The notes: generated by a model from the letters alone, not told the origin. Counted from the stretch's first letter, positions 11,201-23,780 are shown. The stretch is DNA of 64,000 bases from Artemisia argyi (GCA_030686995.1 CM060692.1:13001465-13065464); one strand, 5' to 3'. A program made the numbers and translations.

Positions 11201-11948
11201 GGGTAATTTTGTGGGAGGGTTATTTTAGGGTTCATAGGGGAATAGAAAATTCTGGGTAAATGTTAATTTGGGGGGCGGGAAATGAGGACTGGGGTATTTT
11301 TATTGATATGTTGATCGGGTGTGGGTATAGTTTGACTCGGGTAGGGAGTGGTGGTGGATTGGGTAATGGATAAGAGTAGTGGGCTAGAGTATTCATTGGG
11401 ATTGGCTGATTGGATTTTGGGTTCCTAAGGCTAAAAGGTTTAATAAAGATTTAGTGTTTAAGTACAATGACAAGGACAAAAAATGTATATTCTAAAATTG
11501 TAGGGACCAAAGATGTCAAATCTCAATAGTACTTTTCCAAGGGCTCTTCTTGACTATTTCAATATCTTGGAGGTTGCCTTTGACTTTTCTTCAATAATTC
11601 CATCAAGGGACCAATTTTGTCATTTTGTGAAACTTAGAGGACTGAAGTTGCACTTTTATCAAAATTTGACTAGGGACCATACTTCTAACTTTATGAATCT
11701 CCAAGGGTAATTTTGGCCTTTTTTTCGCTTTCTTTGATAATTAAGCTTCCCCGGCTCCGGCTTTTGACCTTTTTCCATTCTCGTGCTCGATTTTGTCGAT
11801 TTTGCTTTGTTTTTGTCCAATTTTCACACATCCGTACCTGTACATACACAAATACAATAATACACATTTTCTTGGCATATTTGGTTAGTATTTGGTATAT
11901 TTGGTTTGATTTTGGGTCTAAAAAGGATGTGTAAATAAGCACACATCA
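8299..11948 (-). mobile_element. Element A 5' LTR (3.65 kb)
   Basis: Bounded by TG at 8299, next to the primer site, and by CACATCA at 11,948. On the minus strand a TATA-like box (TATAAATACCC) lies at 10,934-10,943, giving a U3 of about 1 kb and a very long, AT-rich R/U5 of about 2.6 kb. The U5 end (8310-8560) and the U3 terminus (11,690-11,948) are visibly related to the LTRs of element E, with moderate divergence. No credible gene lies inside. The short ORFs are chance. Confidence 0.85.
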
Positions 11949-12628
11949 GCTACCATACCTGTTTCTCGCCTACTTATCTAGCCTCTAGAAGGTAGGATAA
12001 ACATAAGTAATCATTAAGAGTTTACTCGCCTATAGTTAGGATCCAACGAGACAGATTAGATTACGATACTCATCATATAAAATTTGCAATAAAACAAGTG
12101 ACAAGCTACTTAATCATAAACATAGTAATTATTAAGCAGCGTTATGCGGATTCTGATTAATTGTAACAGGATTAATCAGTCAAGAAGACTTAAAATGGAA
12201 TCTAGACTGTAGGAAAACTAGGGGTAGGATTGACCGTGCCTAGTCGTGAGCACCATCACTACATGTCTTAGGAACTTATCAAAACTTAATCATATATGAT
12301 TGAACTTGGTTAACACATTCTTCTTATTTTTGATATCGTCATGCTTCTATTGTTTGTTTAGTTTAGTCTAGTTAGTTTAATATAAAACCAAATTTGTGCC
12401 AGTCTCTCAAGCTGAAACCCCCCTTTTGCATTAGTTTAGGTTAATTTAGTAGAGTCGAATACCTTTAGAATTAGTATATTAGAAATCCAATCTTAGTGAT
12501 CGACACCCTACTTACCAAATAGGCTACATTGATAGGGTACACTGCCCGTTAGTGTTGTTATAGGTTAAGTTGACATAAAATAAATATTAGAACTTGCTAA
12601 GGAATAATCACCTATACAACGACACATC
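11949..12628 (+). mobile_element. Element B 5' LTR (left-truncated)
   Basis: Sequence directly after element A that leads into a plus-strand Tat/Athila-type primer site at 12,636, so it is the right part of a 5' LTR ending in ACACATCA at 12,628. No TG start is seen, because the LTR is cut by element A. No matching 3' LTR was found downstream. Confidence 0.65.
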
Positions 12629-12635
12629 AAGTTTT

Positions 12636-12653
12636 TGGCGCCACTGCTGGGGA
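12636..12653 (+). other. Primer-binding site of element B
   Basis: TGGCGCCACTGCTGGGGA, seven bases after the inferred LTR end. It is the same class as the sites of elements A and E. Confidence 0.8.
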
Positions 12654-13142
12654 GTGAATTTATCTTTTTGCTAGTTTTATTGTATTTTTCTGTTTTTAGT
12701 TTGTTTTAGTTTCTTTGTTTGATAGTTTGTTTTCTGTCTGTGTGTTTGTCTCAGAAGGGGAGATACGGCATATTCTTGTCTGTGAATACGACGCATCTGT
12801 CTGTTTTTAATATGGCGTATTCTTGTCTGTGAATACGGTGTATTGAAGCTCTGTGGGCAAATTTTTTTATTTATTTATTTTTGTGATTTTTAGTTTTTAA
12901 AATTTTCTAAAAATTTTGTTACAAGAAGCTAATACGGCGTATCCATTATCTGTTGGATATGGCGCATTAACTTGTGTCGATACGGCATAACTATTGTCTG
13001 TTAGATATGGCGCATCGATCTTTTGTGACTCAAAAATATTTTTCGTGTTTATTTAATTTTTAGTATTCAGTTTTTGTTTTGTTTTTTTTTTTTTTTTTTT
13101 TTTGATTACTGCTGTTCTTGGTTGCTTATCTTTAAGGTAATC
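12654..13142 (+). repeat. Element B leader with ATACGGCGTAT-like repeats
   Basis: Non-coding leader between primer site and gag ATG. From 12,764 to 13,018 the motif ATACGGCGTATT, a near-palindrome, recurs about eight times with variants (TATGGCGCAT, TACGGCATA), often preceded by TTGTCTGTG/TAG. A T-run (13,082-13,103) precedes the ORF. The repeats could be packaging or dimerisation hairpins; this is inference. Confidence 0.55.
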
Positions 13143-14111
13143 ATGGAGATGGACAATCCAGACATAACTACAGAAGAATATATCCATAATGCAAGATACG
13201 GTGATGAAAAGTGGTACACAAGATTCAAGAAAGAGACCAGGTTTGAACTGAAAGGGCACTTTCTAAAGGAGCTACGGGATAATGCTTTCAGTGGTACAGA
13301 AAACGAGGATGCTAATGAGCATATTGAATAAGTGCTCGAGATCATTGATTTGTTTCATATACCTCATATAGGGAAGGACCATATAATGTTACGAGTATTC
13401 CCGATTTCACTCACTAGACAAGCATATCGATGGTTTAAGACTATTCCTGCCGAAAGCATCACTACATGGGCCGATCTAAAGGCTAAATTTTTGAACAAGT
13501 ATTGTCCACTCTTAAACAGTGCAAAGAAGGTCCAAGAAATCAACAACTTTAAACAAAGACAGGAAGAAATGCTTTATTTGGCATGGGACAGGTTTAAAGA
13601 ATTACTTTGTAAATGTCCTCAACATTATTTAACTGACATGCAGGTTGTTATTGCCTTCTATATGGGTTTGGATGTGGTTACTCGGATGATTTTAGATTCT
13701 CAGAGTTTTATACCAAAAATGAATGCTAAAGATGCCTTAACTGCTATACAAGAAAGAGCTCACCACTGTTTAAGGTGGTATGATGGGGCATTCAAAAGAC
13801 ATACAGGTGATGATGATTCTGAAATTTTAGCTACAATTACTGTTCAAACAAATAGCCTTGGTAGGGAAATAAAAAAGATGAATGAAAGGATATATACCAT
13901 CGATAATCGCTACAAGGGATGCAATGGACCTCACTCACCTTACCCAACAACTCCACCACCACAAAAAGAGGTCTATGACTTTGAAGAATCCGTTTCTATT
14001 ATAAAAGTTGGTGAACTATCAAGAAAAGAGTTGGCAGACACAAGTTATCAAGAAGCAATTAAGAAGCATAATGAAGATACTACGGATTCGGTACATCGAA
14101 CATTGCCATAA
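13143..14111 (+). pseudogene. Gag of element B (Tat-like, nonsense mutated)
   Basis: The ATG at 13,143 starts MEMDNPDITTEEYIHNARYG. A TAA at 13,329 interrupts, and the same frame continues to 14,111. Gag-domain hallmarks are VLEIIDLFHIP, MLRVFPISLTRQAYRWFKTIP, TTWADLKAKFLNKYCP and FKELLCKCPQH. Then come IAFYMGLDVVTRMILDSQ and TNSLGREIKKMNERIY, as in Tat-type gags of Asteraceae (from memory). The zinc knuckle expected after that is degenerate: only one Cys and a GPH remain (near 13,920). Gag would build particles and bind the element RNA. A stop and loss of the knuckle make this copy inactive. Confidence 0.75.
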
Positions 14112-14590
14112 TATTATAAGCATACTTAGTGTCACACCAACAGAAAAGAGTATGGTGGAAAGATGTGATGAGATTGATGCTATTATATGTGATGAGGTAC
14201 AACCACAACATGAAGAGATAAGTAATTCCGGAGTTAATGATGACAAGGAAACAACGGATAACCTTCCTGTGATGGACATTCAGTAAAAAAATAGGAATTT
14301 AGATCTCATGGATAAAGAAAGGCTAGACAGGTTTTGGGCATTAGTTTTGGGTATGTATCCACATAACCTACCCATCCCATTCCCTAGGTTAGAACCGGTG
14401 GTTAAACCAAATAAACCCATCCCTTTTCGTAAGCCAACACCAGTGGTTGAACAATATCAATGGAAAAAATACGGAAGACATTACTATAGCAGCAATCCAC
14501 CATCCGTCCCTTTCCTTAAACGCTCTAAGGTAAGTGAACCGTATATCTTACCCGACCCTTTCCCTGGACAAATGAAGAGTGGATGCATAC
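14100..14590 (+). pseudogene. Element B ORF, 5' part of the post-gag region (split by element C)
   Basis: After the gag stop the coding signal shifts by one frame (14,110-14,286, acidic, ending in a TAA), then continues in the same frame from 14,287 to 14,590: DKERLDRFWALVLGMYP, then a proline-rich stretch with repeated PIPF/FRKP-type motifs and PYILPDPFPGQ. At 14,586-14,590 it meets CATAC, the target-site duplication of element C. The frame resumes at 27,344. No protease, RT or integrase motif is seen in either part, so B is gag-only. The function of the proline-rich part is unknown. Confidence 0.65.
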
Positions 14591-17500
14591 TGTAACACCC
14601 CCAAAAGTCGTTAATAACAGCGGAAGACTTAACATGTCAGCGGAAGACTTTCGGGGTATTACTTCAAGGATCTTTGTCACAATTATAGTAGACAACACAA
14701 AGTGAAGTATTAAAGTTTAATTTATTTCAAAATACCAAATATACAAGACATTATTAATTCAAGAACGTGTTTTATTCTGAAGGAAAATAAGTAATTTATT
14801 ATGGTTCTTGTCATGCTTTTGCCCACTCCATGCCATCCAGATCCGTCTTGTTTAGTTACCTGAGATAAACATGCTAAAGTCAACATAAAGTTGAGTGATA
14901 TTCATAGGTTTGAGTTTAAGAGTTTGAATCACAAGTTAAGAATGTATTGTAATCACATACAATCAATATGTTAAAAATCAATGTTCCTGTTATTGCCTTA
15001 AGCTCATGATACTCAACGATTAACAGCCAATCATAAATGTGAATTATGATGGTAAGTAATAGGCCCCCAAAGATAGGTATTTGTCAATAACCTATTTATA
15101 AGAACAATAAAGTGCGCCTGGTGTTTTCTCCAACAACCAAACGAGGATTGTCAATCACTAATAGTACTATCCACAATTATTTACGTTCACCCTTCAGGTG
15201 ATTAAGGTTCATGATCGAGGGACTTCTGACAATAGTAACTTAAGCAAATAACATTGGCCTGACGGTATTTCAATACCCGGTATAAAAGACTTGTGTTCGA
15301 GTTTTAAGCATGTATCTCCCCCACGGGAAAATAGTTAAAGAGTGGGCTATGAAATCACCTTAGTAGTACAGTGGTATCGTAGTCTCAACAAAGCAAGGAA
15401 ACGGCTTCACACAACACAACCTAAAAGATAATGCAAGTTTCAGTTGATAGTCTAAATCTGGTTTTATCACGAATATTAGTCATTCAGTTTGTTATTAAAA
15501 CTCGTGTTCGTTTAAATGTTTAAAGTTCAAAAACAAAGTTATATATACATATAACTTGTAAGTAAAAATGATTGATGATTGATATAAAGTTAGTTTTTAT
15601 AACGGAAATAAAATAAACGTATCGTTTTACAAGAAATAAATAATGTATCGTTATATCGTTTAATTATAATTACGAATATATATCGTATATATATATAAGT
15701 TTATGTTTATATAAGTCTTAGTTTAATTATATGTTTATATATGTAAAAGGTTGATATTATTTTTATAAAATAATATTTACTGAAAATTCCTTTAAGTTTC
15801 CAAAATTTACATTTTTAACCCTAACGATATATATTTTACACCGTTAGTCCAAAAATATATATAATTTACATTTTAAGTCAAAAAGTGTCAATATTTACAT
15901 TTCTCAACTCCAAGTTTTATTATTTACAGTTTCTAACCCAGAAAACTCAGATTTACAGTTTTTACCCAAAGTTTACAACTTTTGCATTTTTAGTCCCCGG
16001 TTTAAGAAATTTTGCAAATCTAGTCCAAATTTCACCAAACTTGGAATTTAGTTTTTATACTTTTTCAATAAGCTCAGAATACTCTAAGTAACTTAATTCA
16101 ACTGCTTATTAGCTTATAAAGTGCTTATTTTTGATAAATGGGCCTTAACGAGATTATTACAAGGCCCATTAATAATTTGAGATCCATTGGGCTTACGAGA
16201 CCTTTGGGCCTGACCTTGGACTCATTTTAGGATGCTAAAAACACTGGAGTTGGGCTCCCAGGCCCAGTGTATCACATAAGCTTAATGGGCTTAAGATAAG
16301 CCCACGTTAACTTATTTAGTTTTATAAAAACTGTTTTGGTCGCGTAGAAAGGGGTCGGGCAAATAGGTTAAATGAGCTCATATGGTCGAATAAAAAGTGT
16401 TTCCCAATTGTTTACCAAGGTGATAATGGGGTCGAGTTATAAAATAACGTGGTCATGTATCTAGTTTTCAAATGGCAAGGTCAAAATGTAAGCAAAAACG
16501 TGATATGTATAACTTATAGAAGTTGTAAAATAATCTAAGTGTTTTAGTATGTACGTATAGGTCCAAAGTGACTTAGAAACGTGTGAGTTTTATAGTGTGT
16601 TTGTTAATATAACTTCGTATCTTTTATATATACTCGTTCATGACTTATCAAAGAAGTAGTATGATACGTAAAATATACATGTTGTTTTTATGGTTGTCGA
16701 TTTGTGAGCTTCAAGTGTTTGTGCAAAATGAGACGTACGTATATAAATATGAAATAAGAAGGAAACTAAAGTCTCACCTCACCTTTCAAAGGTGGAGTAA
16801 AACAACGTGTAGGGATCGTGTAATGGTTCAATGGCTTCATGGTTCGTTTATCCTTCCACCAAGGTTCAAGAGGCTCCAAGCTTGGCTTCTAAGGTTCGTT
16901 GTGAGGTGTGGTACTCTTGGTGATCCGTTTGTCCTCCAAAGCTTCTTGTCGTTAATAATTATAGTGTATAAGTGTAATGTGATGTTTTGTGATTGCATGT
17001 ATGGTTTTATATAGTGAGTTTGAAGGGTAGAAACGGGTTGATATCACATGTGTTAGAGCATGCATGTGAGAACGAATAGTGTTGCTACAATGGATATCCA
17101 ATCGGTTTTGTACAAGGTTGTATCATGTAAGATTTCGTTTCTGTTCATTCTTGGCCATGTCATAACGTTTAGAGTTCGTTTGGTTGTGATTGGGAAGTAT
17201 GGGAGGTGCTAGGAAGAATCATGCCACGTTTTGGCTTATCGCTACAAGGTGAGTTTGTAGTTTTACTTTGGGTTTATTCAAGGCAGTAAACGAGCGAGTG
17301 TGTGAGTATTTAGTATCAATTTTGTTTCTATGGCACAAGGGGAGACGAGACATGCCATAATAGATGTACGCTATGTGTAGAAATCGTTAATATATAAAGG
17401 TGTTTTGTGTGTGTGTCGCGACTAGGACAAAGAAGGAAAGAAAAGAAAAAAAAAATATAAGGTGGGCTGGGCTTGTGTTGTCGGTCCAACAAGAAAAAGA

Positions 17501-17900
17501 AAGAAAAATTTAAAAGGGGTCCGGTTGGTTTGTTAAGTGGGTTTAAGGCCCAATGAGTTAACGGGGCCCACCTGGTGTGTTTTGAGAGTCGGGTTACGAT
17601 CAATTAATATTAATGAGTAGTTTCGAGAATTTTCGTAGGTTCCGGGAATATATAAATATTGTACCTTAAATATACGAAACGTATATTATATAAACATTTA
17701 AAATATAAATATTCGCGATAATTTAGACTATCTAGGTTTGTGTGCAAGCAACGTTTCTAAGCAAAAGATAAATCATAATTTACTGTTGTGATTTATATAT
17801 CAAATAAAAAAAAATTTTGTCATACGTAAAAGTGGGTATTTAAATAACGTAATAACTTGTAAGTATTTACTAACCGTTGGGAAAATTACGAGAGGCTACA
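14591..17900 (-). mobile_element. Element C 3' LTR
   Basis: Direct repeat of 24,019-27,338. On the plus strand it starts TGTAACACCCCC and ends GGCTACA. It is AT-rich, with a TA microsatellite near 15,680-15,700 that is shorter than in the other copy. The 124- and 91-codon ORFs found in both LTR copies have no recognisable domain. Confidence 0.93.
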
Positions 17901-17963
17901 GTACATACACCTTACAGTGAATTCCGTCCCGGAATTCGAGTTTAGGAGGGTTGCCAAGGGTGT

Positions 17964-20900
17964 CTAAGAGAAGAGGTGTGGGTACTTGGTGCGAATCTGG
18001 TCCTCGCGTTCCCAAGTATACTCTGGTCCTCGTTTAGAGTTCCAACGAACTTTTATGATAGGGATACGGTTTTGTTTCAGTTGTTTGACTTCCCTATCCA
18101 TGGTTTCTACCGGTTCCTCGGTAAAAACGAGTTTGTCATCAAGTTGTAATTCTTTCAATGGGATGATCAGAGATTCATCGGATAAACATTTCTTGAGGTT
18201 TGACACATGAAAAGTGTTGTGAATTCGGCTAAGTTCCTCGGGTAGTTCAAGTTTATATGCCATGGGTCCAATTCTTTCTAGGATTTTGAATGGACCGATG
18301 TATCTTGGGTTTAACTTTCCCCTCTTTCCGAATCGTATCATTCCTTTCCATGGTGATACTTTTAACATAACTTTATCTCCGATCTGAAAATCCATGGGTT
18401 TTCTTTTTAGGTCGGCGTAACTTTTCTGTCAGTCTCTAGCGGTTTGTAAACGTTGTTTGATTTTGATGATTTTCTCGGTTGTCTCTTGAACTAGATCCGG
18501 TCCTGTGAGTTGTATTTCTCCGACTTCTGCCCAGCAAACGGGTGATCTACACTTTCTACCGTAAAGTGCTTCGAATGGTGCTGCCTTGATACTGGTATGA
18601 TAACTGTTGTTGTATGAGAATTCTGCCAATGGTAAGTGTTTGTCCCAACCTTTTCCGAAGTCTATGACACAAGCGCGTAGCATATCTTCTAAGGTTTGTA
18701 TAGTTCTCTCACTTTGACAATCGGTTTGTGGGTGATAAGCTGTGCTCATATCCAGCTTTGTTCCTAAAGCTTTTTGTAATGATTTCCAAAAATGAGACGT
18801 GAAACGACTGTCACGATCTGATATTATAGAAATCGGCACTCCATGTCGTGACACAATTTCTTTCAGATATATCTGAGCAAGTGTGTTCATTTCATCAGTT
18901 TCTTTGATTGGTAGGAAATGAGCTGACTTGGTGAGACGATCAATGATAACCCATATCGTATCGTAGCCAGTAGAGGTTTTGGGAAGTTTGGTGATGAAGT
19001 CCATTGTAATACGTTCCTATTTCCACATGGGGAGTTCGGGTTGGGTGAGTAATCCGGAGGGTTTCTGGTATTCTGCTTTTACTCTTGAACATGTTAGACA
19101 TTTACTGACGTACTCAGCGATGTCGGCTTTCATGTTCGGCCACCAATATAGTTTCTTAAGATCCTGGTACATCTTGTCGGAACCTGGGTGAATGGAGTAT
19201 TTTGACTTGTGAGACTCATGCATGATGAGGTCACGAATACCTTCGAAGAGAGGAATCCAGCTTCTTTCCTTGAAACAAAGCATTCCATTTGATCTTTTCA
19301 CAAATCCGTTTCCGTTTTCCGGCATACCAAAAATCTTTTCAATTGGTCGATTTTCTTTCTTGAGAGCTTCGCTCTGGGCGATAATGATTTGTGTTAGGAG
19401 GGGTGAACAAATAGTCATGCCTAACGATCTAACCCTGAGAGGTTTTAGTCTTTCTTTCCGGCTTAGTGCATCTGCTACTACATTAGCCTTTCCTGGGTGA
19501 TAACGGATTTCACAATCATAATCGCTAAGCAATTCTAACCAACGGCGTTGTCTCATGTTTAAATCCTTTTGATCTAGGATGTGTTGGAGACTTGTGTGGT
19601 CTGTAAACACGATACACTTAGTGCCGTATAGATAGTGTCTCCATAACTTAAGAGCGAATACTATTGCTCCTAGTTCTAGATCATGGGTTGTGTAATTTTC
19701 CTCATGTTTCTTCAGTTGACGTGAGGCATAAGCTATTACCTTATCCCGTTGTATCAAAATTGCACCTAAACCATGGTACGAAGCGTCACAATATAGCACA
19801 AAATCTTTGCTTCCTTCGGGTAACGCTAGTATTGGAGCTTCACAAAGCTTTTGTTTTAACAGTTGGAAGGCTGATTCTGCTTCTTGTCCCCAGACGTACT
19901 TTTCGTTCTTTTGGGTCAACTTGGTCAATGGTTTAGAGATTTTAGAGAAACCTTCAATAAATCTCCGGTAGTAACCTGCAAGACCTAAAAATTGACGTAC
20001 TTCTGTGGGAGTTGTAGGTGATGACCACTCTTTAACTGCCTCTATTTTTGCAGGATCTACGTGGATTCCTTGACTATTGATTACGTGTCCCAAAAATTGC
20101 ACCATGGGAATCCAAAAGTCACATTTTGAGAATTTCGCGTACAACTTTTCTTTCCTAAGTAACTCTAGGATAGTTCTCAAATGATTGGCATGTTCCTCTT
20201 TGTTATGAGAGTATATCAGTATGTCGTCTATGAATACTATCACGAATTTGTCCAAATATGGCTTGCATACTCGGTTCATTAGGTCCATAAACACGGCGGA
20301 TGCGTTTGTTAGACCAAATGGCATTACCTGAAATTCATAGTGTCCATAACGGGTTCTGAAGGCTGTCTTGGGAATATCTTCTTCCCGAACTCTCAATTGA
20401 TGGTATCCCGACCTTAGATCAATCTTCGAGTATACACTCGATCCTTGTAATTGATCAAACAAATCGTCTATTCTAGGTAAAGGATATCGGTTCTTTATAG
20501 TGAGTTTGTTTAACTCTCGGTAATCTATGCACATTTGGAATGATCCGTCTTTCTTTTTAACAAATAGAACTGGGGCTCCCCAAGGTGATGAACTTGGTCT
20601 AATGAAACCTTTATCGGATAATTCCTTTAGTTGTTCCTATAGTTCCTCCATTTCGGAAGGTGCCAACCTGTAAGGTGCTTTTGCTACTGGTGCCGCTCCA
20701 GGCACTAGTTCAATTTGGAACTCTACTTGACGAGTCGGTGGAAGACCGGGTAGATCTTCAGGAAATACTTCGGGGAATTCCTTAACGATAGGTACGTCTT
20801 TAAGTTGTTTCTTGGTTAACTTACTTTCCGTCATCTGAACCATGAATACATGACGTCCTTCGTTCATGTATTTTATCATTCTGAGGCATGAGATGATTCC

Positions 20901-22457
20901 GTATCGGTTTTTATTCTTGTCGCCATGGATAACGAGGGTTTCATTCTTAAAAGGAACGTGTATGGCTTTCTCGTCACAATGAATCTTAGCATGATGTTTG
21001 GATAACCAATCCATTCCGATGATAGCATCAAAACTACCGAGTTGGACAGGCATCAAGTCAATGGGAAAAGATTCTCCTACGAGAGTTAAGGTACAATCTT
21101 TTAAAACAGTGTTGGTGCTAATTAAGTTCCCATTGGCCATTTCTATCTCGTATGTGGTGTTTAGCTTAGAAGGGTTAGAGTTAATGAAAGGGGCAAACGT
21201 ATATGACACGAAGCTCTTATCTGCTCCAGAATCAAATAATACTCTAGCATTATGATGATTTAATAAGAACGTACCCGTGACAACGTCGGGGTTTTGTGGT
21301 TCATTTTCATTTCCCATCACGTATGCTCTCGCTCGTGCAGTGTTCTGACCATTTCCTTTTGGACAGCGGTTCTTGAAGTGTCCAGTTTCTCCGCATGAGT
21401 AACATGTTGGTGCTATTGGTTGTAGGTTGCTGCCGGTAGCAGGGGTCCTACAATCTTTTGTGGCATGACCTATCCTTTGGCATTTATGGCATTTTACTGT
21501 ACAAGCACCATTGTGATGAAGCTTGCATCGGTTGCACTGTGGCTTAATACCTTGGTATCCATTGCCATTGGTTGCCGTAAATACCTTAGGAGGTTCTTGT
21601 CGTTGGTTCTGCTGTTGATGATGCGGGTTCTTGTTCTGGTGTTGTTGTTGGTTGATCCTGTTGTTGTTGTTGTTGTTGTGGTGATGGTTGTTGTTGCGAT
21701 GGCCGTTGTGGTAGTGATTGTGGTTCTGATGGTGTGTGGTTCTTCTGTCATCGAGCTTTCTTTTGAGTTCGTTGCACTTGACTTCGCGGTCTAGGAGTTT
21801 TTGTGCTAACTCCATTGCGACTTCTAGTGATGGTGGGTTGGATGCTGTGACGTTTCCTTCAATATTCCGGGGAAGACCTTCAATATACTTCTCCAAAGTT
21901 TTCTCTAAATCTGGTACGATAGAAGGACATAATGCCATCAGCTCGTGGAATCTCCTGTTGTAAGCCCTAAGATCGATTCCTTTGACTGCAAGGATATGGA
22001 ATTCGTCTTCCAGTTTCCTTATTTCGGATCGAGGACAGTACTTCTTTAGGATCTTGGCTTTGAATTCCGTCCAAGAGAGTCGGTACGCTGCTTCTGTACC
22101 TAAAGTTTGAGTTGTAGCGGTCCACCATGACAAAGCGTCATCCATTAAGGTTCCTGTGGCAAATGTGACCCTGTTGTTTTCTGAGCATCCACTCCTTTGG
22201 AATACCGTTTCGCATCTCTCGAAACAATGGGCGAGTTTAGTTATCCCTTCAGTACCCATGAAGTAAGTCGGCTGACAAGCCATAAAGTCTTTATAGGTAC
22301 ATTGGCGAGGTGCGGGAGCAACATTTCTTGCCGGTTGTGTGTTAGCATTTGCTTGTTCGGCTAAGGCTGCATTGATTCCATTGGTGATTGCTTGTTGGAT
22401 TTCTTCCGGGGTCATGGTTGCTGCTGAGGTAGTGGTCGCGGTTCTCTTAGGTGCCAT
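17964..22457 (-). pseudogene. Element C gag-pol polyprotein, one frame with three stops
   Basis: From the ATG at 22,457 a single frame runs 1498 codons to 17,964 with no frameshift. It is broken only by stops at 20,637, 19,014 and 18,426. Domains by residue: gag capsid-like core about 60-220; His/Asn/Gln-rich linker 240-310; two zinc knuckles (CHKCQRIGHATKDC about 324, CYSCGETGHFKNRC about 352); aspartic protease LFDSGADKS about 408 with Asp kept; RT with FIDDILIY about 740; RNase H ([24 protein letters not shown]); integrase zinc region and DDE core ([23 protein letters not shown]); chromodomain-like end ([19 protein letters not shown]). In active elements it makes the particle, copies RNA to cDNA and integrates it. 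By family comparison (inference) the three stops are C-to-T or G-to-A changes of CAG, TGG and CGA codons. Confidence 0.93.
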
Positions 22458-22741
22458 ATTCCTAAAAATGAGAGTATATTTTCAGAATTTTCATAATAAC
22501 CATCTTGTGTTAGACTATTTAGTAACATCAATAGGTTCAAAGTTATAATAGTGTCACATATATCACGATGCAATATACGATATCATAACACTTATGAAAA
22601 TAAAGCAAACATAACATCATTGATTAGATTGTCGTTTGGAGTTTACATCACTTATTTATTCTTGTTGACATATCTCTAGGACATTCAAATACAAGTTATT
22701 ACTGTGATGTGGGTGAGGCTACGTTGACAATCTATGCCATT

Positions 22742-23780
22742 CTAGGGTTTTCCTTGGTTATCATCAAGACGACGTTCTAGTTCCTGAATTTTGGCGGCCA
22801 TGGTTTCTATGATTTGGTCTCGGTCTCTCTCCCTAGCTTGTGTTTCTTGTTGTGCACGTCGCAGAGACATGACTTGGGCTCTTGTGGTGTCGAGAGCTTG
22901 ATCGATGTCACACATGATGTCCTTGTTCAAGGTGTTAGCAGAACAAAGTAATCCGATGAATTCCATAGCTTCACCGAATTGGGTATTTAGTTGTTCCATC
23001 ATGGTTCCCATCTCTAGGTGTCCCATCACAAGTTGTTCTATCTCAACTGACATGACTTCTATTAGTTCATTAGGGATGTTGTTCACCAAGGTGGCTATGG
23101 CGTCTAACCTGTCTTCATGTCTTACTAACCTAGCTGCCAAGAGTGGTATGGTATGGTGAATGGGTTCTCCAGTGACTGGAAGGATCTTGGATGCAGCAAA
23201 TGATGATCTTTCACCAAGTTCTCTGTTGGTGGGAGTACCTTCTTGAGATCTCCAATACTTAAGGATTGGTAGTAGAAATGACCATTTGCGAGCATTGACC
23301 CGCTTACGAGCCTTATGGTTGGTTCTTGCATAATAGTAAGGATCTGAGGAGGTAGGACGAATCTGGTAATTCCTTGGTTGATAAGGCAGAGGAGCACTGG
23401 AAGTTTTCACAGGTGGTGGACTGTTGATTGTCACTGGTACAGTAGTAGTTTGCTGATAAAATATACTAGGTAGTATCACTGGTTCTGCAGTTGGAGCAAT
23501 TTCCTTTTTCCATTTAGTATCATCCCAGATGTCTTTTTCTTCAGCATATGAAAGAGCTTTTCCAGCAGTGGCTGGTTCATAAGGCTGGAATGGAGGAGTT
23601 TGCTTACTGCGTCTGATTGGACCAGATGATGCTTGAGGTGAAGTAAAGGATTGCTGACTTTCCTTATTCTTGTCTGTTGTAGGTGACACAGTCATTGGAG
23701 CAAGAGTTGGTACAATAGGTGTAGAGCTCTCAGTTTCCGAATCCGATAACAAAACAATGAAGTTGGGTTTGGAAGACATG
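22742..23780 (-). CDS. Extra ORF upstream of gag in element C
   Basis: An uninterrupted ORF between primer site and gag. The frame opens at 23,827, and I prefer the ATG at 23,780 (MSSKPNFIVLLSDSETESS). The N-terminal half is Ser/Thr/Pro-rich (PTLAPMTVSP, SSGPIRRSKQTPPFQPYEP). The middle has a basic patch (RTNHKARKRVNARKW). The C-terminal third is rich in heptad-like Leu/Ile/Met and ends in a charged coiled coil (RRAQQETQARERDRDQIIETMAAKIQELERRL). No enzyme motif or transmembrane segment is seen. It keeps an open frame although gag-pol downstream has three stops. It lies 285 bp upstream of gag, on the same strand. The function is unknown. ORFs ahead of gag are known in some plant LTR elements, but I cannot name a family here. 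Confidence 0.65.

Larger units (their letters stand above)
1240..11948 (-). mobile_element. Element A: non-autonomous Athila-like Gypsy retrotransposon
   Basis: On the minus strand the order is: right-hand LTR (8299-11948, the 5' LTR), primer site, gag, protease, an acidic repeat ORF, about 1.85 kb of non-coding DNA, polypurine tract, left-hand LTR ending at 2387. LTR ends are TG...CATCA. The gag start (MN-RSSSKRLISPLSNPESLI), the CX2CX3HX4C knuckle and the protease signature [10 protein letters not shown] match element E, so both are Athila-like. No RT, RNase H or integrase is present between the protease and the 3' LTR, so it would need pol in trans. Frameshifts and several stops show decay. 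The left LTR matches the right one only over its last 250 bp, and no target-site duplication was found, so the left boundary (about 1240) is approximate. Confidence 0.8.

Noticed and set aside
16640..17014. 124-codon ORF present in both LTRs of element C (also 26,078-26,452)
   Set aside because: Its conservation is explained by LTR identity. No recognisable domain, and it is antisense to the element.
21465..21794. Val/Leu-rich plus-strand ORF resembling a membrane protein
   Set aside because: It is the complement of the His/Asn/Gln-rich linker of the element C gag.
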